From Chrysemys picta bellii (Eukaryota; Chordata; Testudines; Emydidae), in assembly GCF_011386835.1 (NCBI RefSeq), contig NC_088797.1, positions 100,698,264 to 100,762,263 on the forward strand: DNA of 64,000 nt. Direction: 5' to 3'. Below the pieces are notes generated by a model, which worked only from the letters and a program-made list of their open reading frames with translations, made no database searches and was not told the DNA's origin. Both the position numbers and the translations under genes were made by a program. This document shows, piece after piece, positions 56,993 through 64,000 of this stretch (position 1 is its first letter; each line of letters opens with the position of its first letter).

Positions 56993-57682
56993 TGTCAAGT
57001 ATCAGGGGGTAGCCGTGTTAGTCTGTATCTACAAAAACAACAAGGAGTCTGGTGGCACCTTAAAGACTAACAGATTTATTTGGGCATAAGCTTTCGTGAG
57101 TAAAAACCTCACTTATCGGTATCTCTGCGGTCTCCCCTTCTACCGAGCGGATGGTGGTGCTGCAGCCCTCATATAGCTCCCGGATCAGGTGGAGAAAGGT
57201 CTCTGGCATCCCAAACTCCTGTAGGGTGTCGAAGATGTGATGGTGGGGGATGGACCCGAAGGCGTTGGCCAGGTCGAGCCACGCTATCGAGCACTGCTTC
57301 CGCGTTCTCCTGGTCGTCTGGATGACGGTCTGGAGCAGGAAGTTGTGCTCGTAGCACCCCTCCGACGGCATGAAGCCCTTCTGGGCGGGGCTGATGGCTC
57401 CCCCGGTCGTCGCCCATTCCGTGATCCTGGCTGCCAGGCAGCTGGCGTACAGTTTGTACATGGTGGAGCAGAGGGAGATGGGTCTCCAGTTGCTGGGGTC
57501 ATCCCGCTCGCCCTTCTTGTGAATCAAGACGGTCATGGCCTTTTTCCAGGAGGTGGGGGATCGGCCGAATCGCTTGCACAAGTTAAAGATGTTGGAGAGC
57601 AGGAGGCAGCCGAAGAAGTGAGGTTTTTACTCACGAAAGCTTATGCCCAAATAAATCTGTTAGTCTTTAAGGTGCCACCAGA
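56993..57682 (-). mobile_element. R2/NeSL-like LINE fragment between inverted tails
   Basis: The unit is flanked by a 12-bp direct repeat ctcctgcatatg (56981-56992 and 57683-57694). The left 125 bp is the retroelement tail read on the minus strand (gaggtttttactcacgaaag..., ending near 56995). The middle (57117-57615) encodes part of a reverse transcriptase on the minus strand. The right 67 bp is the same tail read on the plus strand, i.e. inverted. The repeats at the outer border show that it integrated as one piece. Confidence 0.82.
57117..57590 (-). pseudogene. R2/NeSL-like reverse transcriptase fragment
   Basis: The frame is open for about 155 codons from 57581. Motifs are AMTVLIHKKGERDDPSNWRP (RT motif 1 to 2), ISPAQKGFMPSEGCYEHNFL (motif 2a/3), SIAWLDLANAFGSIPHHHIF (motif A; the catalytic Asp is in WLDLANAF) and STTIRSVEGETAEIPI. 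This set is characteristic of the R2/NeSL group of site-specific LINEs (SPAQKGF, NAFGSIPH). The catalytic YADD (motif C), the thumb and the restriction-like endonuclease are missing. The frame then passes without a stop into the tail (VFTHESLCPNKSVSL). It is a truncated relic but little decayed. Confidence 0.85.
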
Positions 57683-58180
57683 CTCCTGCATATGCTTTCA
57701 GTCATAACCTATCTTCTCTTAGAATTCCAACTAGATATTCCAGTAGGAGATTTCTGAAGCTATTTCTTTTTTAGCTCTTTGGGGTAGTTTGCAATTTAAA
57801 AAAATGGATGAAACTTGTAGGCCATACTATGGAATCCAATTTGGCACATGAAATATCAACACAATTAGCAACCCAGTCTGAAATATTTCTTACTCTAGTA
57901 CATGATAGAGTGTAGCAGAGCAATATTTTTAATCATCATATGAGTAGGTAATAGTCTTGGGCCTGATCTTCAGCTGATATAAATCTGTATAGCTGATTTA
58001 TACCAGCTGAGGATCTGGGCTTGATTGCTGAAAAGAGTATGGTCCTTATATTATTCTGTGCCCGGGACTTTCACACATGTAAAGAAACAATTATCTGTTT
58101 TTCATAACAGTTCCTTAGTAAATCGTCAGTCATGTAACTCACCTATTGAAGGCAAATACTGGTTGAGGCGGTATGATCTC
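57683..58180. other. No gene recognised; small palindromic repeat at 57961-58018
   Basis: Positions 57965-58016 form an imperfect palindrome (gatcttcagctgatataaatc...gatttataccagctgaggatc), a likely MITE relic. Confidence 0.45.
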
Positions 58181-58184
58181 ATGG

Positions 58185-58345
58185 ATTCTGCACAACTCTG
58201 GTAGCCAGAACTTCCTGAGTAATGACTATGTTACATTGCTCCATCTCAGTTTCCCTATATGTAAGATGAGGATAATATTACCTACTTATTTCGCAGGAGT
58301 TGTTGCCAGGATTAGCTAACAGTACTGAACAAACTGCTTGACTTG
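58185..58345 (+). mobile_element. MIR-type SINE fragment
   Basis: The text ccatctcagtttccctatatgtaagatgaggataatattacctactt...caggagttgttgccaggattag (58241-58317) matches the CORE and 3' region of MIR-like SINEs. Confidence 0.75.
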
Positions 58346-59469
58346 AATCACAAAATATGGCCTGGTTTGAATGACACTCACGAACCAATAGTTCCTATCT
58401 ATGAACGTTTTGTAGATGTTCTCCCCTAACTTTTTTCCGCAGTAGCTAGATACTTATGAACTTCTTGAGGGTACTATTTGCAAATTAAGGAAAGGTTGAG
58501 CCTAATTCACTGCAATAGGTCACATGGACCAAGTCACATGGTATTTCTCTCATGTCCTTGATTGACTGAGCCTATTTTCCATGAGCAGGAGGCTCATTCC
58601 AGCTGTTAGAGCCTTTTTCATCTAGTTTCTTGGATCAAAGAATCATGTTTCAATTTTGCTCCATTCCAGATGCACAAATCTGGGGGAAAACAATTTCTTT
58701 TAGGGCTAGCCAGATCTGTGACTGACAGGCCAGGGAGAATATCTTCTGTAATTCTTTGGGATATTTTTTTTATACTTGGTCAGACAGTTTTCTTTCAGTT
58801 TTCCAAGAGGAAATTTACTTTTCTTTTACCATTCCAAGGTCCCTATTTTGCATGATACTGAGGCCTAGAATAAATTATTCCTGGACAGAGGCCTAAATAT
58901 TAATCTCATTTATTGCCTGGAACATTTTTATTATTTGATATTAGTGTCATGTGTTGATCTGAATTTCAGACATTCTTCACATCATGAAAAAGGTTAGATT
59001 TAAGGTGATAAAAACAGCATAGGTATCACTTGTTTATTTATTTATTTATTTTTGCACAACAGGAGGGAGGCTTATCATGAAGTCATAGTCAAGTACGTTA
59101 AAGCAGAGGCCGACAGCATTTTTAGCAATGGTTATCTCCTGTCATTTCCAGCTACAAATTTCTAAGTGATGCTAGCCCAAAATTTATCTTTAATATCTTT
59201 AATCAGGGAGGTATTTATCAAAGCTAGAGGCCAAGAAGTAGATCCATACAGAAAATACTGCTGCTGTCAGTTATGGAGAAGATTCCTGGTTGGATGCTGA
59301 TATTGATGAGGATGATAGGAGGCCGTAAGTGGGTCCACAGGTCAACAGAATCGTCGTGACCAGGCAGAAGAATAATATACTGATTTCTTGCCCCAGGCTG
59401 CCTAGGTTGAGGAGATTACACTTTAATGTCCTTTTTCAAATTGCAACACATGAAGCATTACTGCTGCTG
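58346..59469. other. No gene recognised; (TTTA)n at 59030-59053
   Basis: AT-rich sequence. A tetranucleotide run at 59030-59053 is the only repeat seen. Confidence 0.45.
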
Positions 59470-60720
59470 TGACGATTTTTGGGGGTGCCCAGGATTTTGA
59501 AACGCATTGTTACCTCCCTACCTCAGTGATAGAGAGCTGTGTGTTTACCTGGATGTCAGCTCCCTGATGCCATCAGTCTGTCAGCCACCCAAACAATCTC
59601 CTAAGGGCTGTGCCAGCCCTCACTTCACCTTGCAAGTTAACAATACATGTACCCCAGCCCCTGTCACTGGATACTCACAGAAATTACCAAGTAAGCTGTC
59701 CCCCCAAAGGAACAGTGCACACACCTGTCTGGTTCAACTGAGCATCAGCTCCAATAGAACATCATAGCATTGAGATATGTATAGTGAAAACAATCACAGG
59801 TTTATTATCAACAGCTAAGATTTAAGACATAGTAAGGATAAAAGTGGAATCAGAAATGGTTTCATACAAAACAAAAGCCTTACAGACTTCTTAGGGTATA
59901 TCTACACTGGAAATAAACACCTGTGGCAGTGAGTCTCAGAGCCCGAGTCAACTGGCTCAGGCTCGTGGGGCTTGCACTATGGGAGCTACAAATAGCAGTA
60001 TAGATATCCCTGCTTGGGCTGGAGCCCAGGCTCTGAGACCCACTCCCTTATCAGGTTTCAGAGCCCAGGCTTCAGCCCAAGCTGGAATGGCTACACTGCT
60101 ATTTGTAGCTCCATAGCGAGAGCCAGAGTTAGTTGACCTAGGCTTGGAGACTTGCTGCTGCGGGTGCTCTTTTTTTACTTTACCTGGCTAAAAGCCTTGT
60201 CTAACATAGTTTCTCACCTAAAGCCATCTCCCAGCAACACCAACCAACACAGCTGGGATCTACCTTTCATCAGTGCAAAAAGTAGCTGTCCTTTTGGATT
60301 CCTCAATGAAGGATAAAAAAGTGACCTTTTACCTTCTTATACACCAAAGTCCATTCTTTTGTCCCCAGAGTCAGGATGTCCCCTGCGGTTTATTCCCTGT
60401 CATGCTGGTCCCATGCTGCCTTTACTTCCTCATGTATGCAAACCGACTTCCATTGTTTTGGCTTACAGTGCTTATTTTACATGTGAACCAAGGTAGACAA
60501 GTGAATCTACATTCCTCTGTCTGGCAAAACCTGTTTGTCAATCCTGCCTGCGACACAGACTCTAAAACATTTTCAGGACTTACATACAACTCCTTAAATA
60601 TCATCCAGACATACATCCAACAACAATTGTGAGGAACAGTATGATATAAGCTCTTAGAAGAGACCATTCTTGACCCTCTTTGGATAAATATTATCCAAAC
60701 AGTGTGTCAGGCCTGATAGG
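59470..60720 (-). mobile_element. Possible solo LTR, split by a MITE
   Basis: The CT/CA-rich composition, TG start (tgtgacgatttttgggggtgccc at about 59468) and lack of coding content resemble a minus-strand LTR. An inverted-repeat MITE (59893-60175) interrupts it. Ends and duplication were not resolved, so this is a weak call. Confidence 0.3.
59893..60175. mobile_element. Palindromic MITE
   Basis: Starts with ttagggtatatctacactgg. Its interior is an inverted repeat: ttgggctggagcccaggctctgagaccc (60014-60041) against ggtttcagagcccaggcttcagcccaa (60055-60081), and gctacaaatagcagtata against tacactgctatttgtagc. The right end is unclear. Confidence 0.65.
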
Positions 60721-61949
60721 TATTGTTGTTATAGACCAGTGATTCCTTTCCCAGTCGGCATTGAGGGGGTTCTTAGGGTCACAGCTGCAAGAAACTTGTG
60801 ACTGTCAGCAGAGAAGCCACAGGGAGTACTGGAGAGGCTGGTGACAATTCCATGCTGGTTGTCTAATGTTCTCCATAGGCCACTGGCTTCATGGGAAGGG
60901 AAGCAAAACACAGTCAATACCCTCTTCATCATCATCAGTAACACCACCAGCAACAAGTTGCCAAAATGAGAACTCATTATGGGGCATGTGTGTGTATTAT
61001 TTCAGTGTCATCACATACAGTTCAGAGCATAAATAAAGGACTCGGGTAGCAGAATATTGAACATCATTGTGCCCACCAGATAAACAGGTTACAGTGCAGC
61101 ATCTCAAAAACAGCTGAAGTAAAACTCTTGCTGTCAAGCCTGTTATTGTAGCTGCTAATGTTTGATTTATATTTACTGACATCATACTATCACTGATATT
61201 AGGTAGCAGTAGCTTGGCAATGCCAATGAATTTGTGCTAAATTACACATTATGCTCATGTCAATGCAAATAGGGAATTGTGCATTTACAAAAACAGAGAT
61301 TCCCCCTGAAGTTATGGCTTGCATTTTGTGTACAAATTAAACAGACAAGAAAGTTTGTGAAGGGAAAACTAGAGTCAGGAGAATCTGCACAGCTCTCCTG
61401 ATTAAAGTCCATATAGTAACATGAAGATGTAAAGCACTATACAAGTACTATGTATTACCTAATTTTAATTTATGAAAGTTCTCATACCATATACCAATTT
61501 TGGTTTTGACTTCAATCTTCTCAAAGACTACAGCAATAGTCAGAAAGGTTATTTTTTTCATGTAATTATTTTGAAAAATGTATCAAACATTATTAACAGC
61601 ATTGTAAAAGACCTTGGTCAATATTTTTTAAATTAGTGTGTAATAATTCATCTAAATATGAATGGAGGAGCCTAATTTGAAAGTGCCTAAGCTTAGACAC
61701 CAGTTTTTGAAAACTTCTTGCCCTTTTTATGTAAATCATTTATCAAAACTTTACAGAAACAATTTTTAAAATTCCTCCTTTTAAAATGCACAAGGTATAA
61801 TGTTAAGAGTTATTTTTCTAGCCCTTACAATACTTTTGGAGTGATTTCAAGCATTATGAACAGAACCAAATCACCAGCAAATTTTAAGGATTATTTTTGA
61901 GGATGGGGTTTTACACAGTTCAGTATTTCTTCATGTGCCCTTGAAGACT
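60721..61949. other. No gene recognised
   Basis: AT-rich sequence with frames of 82 codons or fewer and no domain or repeat end seen. Confidence 0.5.
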
Positions 61950-63125
61950 TAACCTGGTCTAGGGCACCGTTTATCAAATGAGGCCACCAAGGGGTTTCCC
62001 TGCAGCCATGGCAGTTTCCTGGTAGTGTGTGTGGGGAGGAAGCATCACCCTCTCCTTTTCCTCCCTGTTGCTCCTGCATGCCCTGCCTCTCTGGAGACAC
62101 AGGTGGGACACACAACGCTTAAGGATCAAGGTGGGGAGGGGAGGAGGCGAGCAGCGAGGAAGCAAGCAGCAAGGCAAGTGGTGGCCTGGCGAGGGAGTAA
62201 GGAGGTGAGCAGCAAGGCAGCAGCACGGTGAGGAGGTTGGCAACGGTTCTGGCTGCGAGTGGGGGAGCGAGGTGGTGAGCGGTGAGCCACCAGTGAGGGG
62301 GGATGTTCTTGCGGGGTGTGTCTGTGGCAGGGGGGTGAAGAGGCGAGCAGCGGATGGGGGGGTGAGAGGAGCAGGGCCGCCCAGAGGATTCAGTGGGGGA
62401 GCAGACATAAAAAAAGGCACCACCCGCTGCGGCGCTTGTATTCACCAGGCGGTGCTCCGAGTCTGCAGCGGTGGGTCCTTTACTCGCTCCGCATCTTCGG
62501 CAGCACTGAAGGGCCCACCGCCGAAATGCTGCCGAAGACCCGGAGTGACTGAAGGGCTCCCCGCCACCGACCCGGACTGCCGCCGGGTGAGTAAAAATTA
62601 AAAAGGTACCTCTAGTCCGGGAAGGGATTCTCGGCCACGGCTTGCAGGGCCCCTGCGGGGCCCGGGGCAAATTGCCCCACTTGCCCCCCCACCCGGGGCA
62701 GCCCTGAAGAGGAGGTGAGCGGCAGGTAGGGGGGTGAGAGGAGGCAAGTGGCTGGCGCATGGGCAATGAGTGGAACCCCCAACTCCACCCCTTCTGCCTG
62801 TGCCTCCCCCATGGCAGCCGGAGCCCTGAGACCCCCTGGCCCCCGCCGTGGATGGAGCCACAAGCCCCCTGCCCGGAGAAGCCCCTAGCGTCCCCCACCC
62901 ATGGCTGGAGGAGCCATGGTCTGGCTGAAGCCCCAAGACCCTCCCCCACATACACACACCTGTTCGGAGGAGCCCTGGATTGCCTGAAGCCCAGAGTGCC
63001 CCCTCACCAGCCAGAGGGGCTTCGAGCCAGCTGAAGCCCCAAGTTCCCCCACCTGCACGGAGGAGCCCTGGGCCAGCCACAGCCACAGCCGTGCCTCTCC
63101 TCCTCTCCCTTCCCCAGACCCAAGC
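61950..63125. repeat. GC-rich composite repeat region
   Basis: Sharply GC-rich against AT-rich flanks. It contains degenerate repeats (gaggtgagcagc / gaggcgagcagc words at 62130-62350 and 62710-62750) interrupted by a hAT element, then a CCC-rich section (62770-63120) with repeated 'ggaggagcc.tgg...ctgaagcccc' units (about 62905, 62975, 63030). Long frames on both strands (up to 278 codons, minus) are products of this composition, with no recognisable domain. Confidence 0.6.
62372..62706. mobile_element. Non-autonomous hAT-type transposon
   Basis: The ends are cagggccgcccagagg and the inverse of cccggggcagccctg. The flanks gagaggag (62364-62371) and aagaggag (62707-62714) match 7 of 8. The 335-bp interior is GC-rich and partly palindromic (ggtcctttactcgctccgcatcttcggcagc / gctgccgaagacccggagtgactgaaggg). 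Confidence 0.82.
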
Positions 63126-64000
63126 CGCCCAGATATGTTTTTCATTATTATTTGGGCTTCTATTATGTCAAAGCCTTTCACAATTTACTTCAGAATTGTT
63201 GTACAGACAACCACTTTTACCAAAAAAGCAAAAGAAACAATAATAAGAAACAAGAACATGCAAAGCTCCTTATTTGTGTTTCTATTCTATTAAGTCCAGT
63301 AAAGAATAGAGATAACTGTGCATTATTTTTATTATTGAGTCTGCAAAAAAATCCCCCAAACCTTATATAAATAAATAACAATGATTTGGATGTATACATA
63401 TATATGCATATTACTTTAGTAACTTTAGGAAAAATAAATAATTTTAGGAAAAAGTGTCAGTGCAGCTACCAGCAAGAGTCGATGGCCACACTCTGAGTCC
63501 ACCAAAAAATTTGTTGCGAGAACTGGTTTAGGCGGTCAACACTGGTCCCAGGTCCTAAGCAGCTGGACTGCAGAGGTCTCAGCTTTCAGGAGGAGGTGCT
63601 AGACAGAGGATCTGCAAATTCTGCACCCCAAGAGTGTGCCGAGAGACCAAACCAGAGGCAGGGCATGAACTCTGTTCAAGCTCCGAAGGCTTGAAGCCCC
63701 AGGAATTCAGTGTTTGGATCCTCTTACAGCAGTCCAGTGAGCATCCAGGAGAGGGGAGCTCAACTGGATCTGTGACACCATACCCAAAAAGTACCTTTCT
63801 TCACTCTCCCAGATAGAGTTCCCCCGGGAGTACAGCTCCATAACACACAGTGGGTGCAGACCCCTGCGTCGTATCCATAATATGACCTTTCCTGTATAGC
63901 AGAACTTCTTTAGCACCCCTCCTATTTTGATACTATTCCCCCATATAGGGAAGTAGGTTCAGTGGGCAAGAATTACCCCTCAATACACTTAAAAGGATTT
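63126..64000. other. No gene recognised
   Basis: AT-rich until 63450, then a less AT-rich stretch (63460-63920) that may be a dispersed repeat. No ends, frames over 72 codons or domains were found. Confidence 0.4.

Noticed and set aside
57237..57707. 156-codon plus frame
   Set aside because: Antisense of the R2/NeSL-like RT, running into the inverted tail.
59874..60192. aaaagcctt on both sides of the MITE at 59893 as a target duplication
   Set aside because: The repeats do not abut the inverted ends of the MITE; may be chance.
62119..63086. 278-codon and 162-codon minus frames
   Set aside because: They cross a hAT element with its own ends and duplication; composition-driven open frames with no domain.

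Overview
This window looks like vertebrate, most probably turtle (sauropsid), intergenic or intronic DNA. No host protein-coding gene can be supported with confidence. Almost everything recognisable is transposable element. The turtle/sauropsid call is an inference from the mix of DIRS retrotransposons, CR1 LINEs, CORE/MIR-type SINEs, hAT-type elements with 8-bp target duplications, and GC-rich palindromic DNA transposons in an AT-rich background.

Layout. Positions 1-13573 are a block of three DIRS-type (tyrosine-recombinase) retrotransposons, all coding on the minus strand. DIRS-A (1-5634) is the youngest. Its gag and reverse transcriptase/RNase H frames are both long and open, and its recombinase frame is open until it runs off the left window edge. 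DIRS-A sits against, and probably inside, an older degraded copy, DIRS-B (5635-7712). DIRS-C (8499-13573) is old and full of stops. It still shows the diagnostic inverted termini and the internal complementary region, and it has lost its reverse transcriptase active site; a hAT element sits in it. A fourth, heavily deleted copy (DIRS-D, 48149-50971) carries a solo LTR.

Positions 14100-18770 hold an old plus-strand CR1 LINE that has taken up an LTR retroelement (15310-16743) and a hAT element (17048-17792, perfect 8-bp duplication). A TA-flanked MITE has in turn jumped into that hAT. From about 18800 to 48100 the DNA is mostly AT-rich and unassigned, with scattered SINE/MIR copies, two probable solo LTRs, small DNA transposons, microsatellites, LINE remnants and a fragment of a CGGBP1-like BED zinc finger (42050-42323).

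Positions 52965-55352 carry a younger CR1 LINE, truncated in its endonuclease, with three frameshifts and two nonsense codons. It is followed tail-to-tail by a CR1 3' fragment on the minus strand (55562-56185). Just left of the first is a short exon-like open stretch on the minus strand (52787-52962). At 56993-57682 an R2/NeSL-like reverse transcriptase fragment lies between inverted copies of a retroelement tail, and the whole unit is flanked by a 12-bp direct repeat. The right end (61950-63125) is a GC-rich composite containing another hAT element.

The genes here work together only as selfish elements: gag, RT/RNase H and tyrosine recombinase in DIRS, and esterase-like ORF1 and endonuclease/RT in CR1. 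The most interesting items are the near-intact DIRS-A with an SR-rich gag, the preserved circular-junction region of DIRS-C, the nested CR1 locus, and the inverted-tail R2-like unit.
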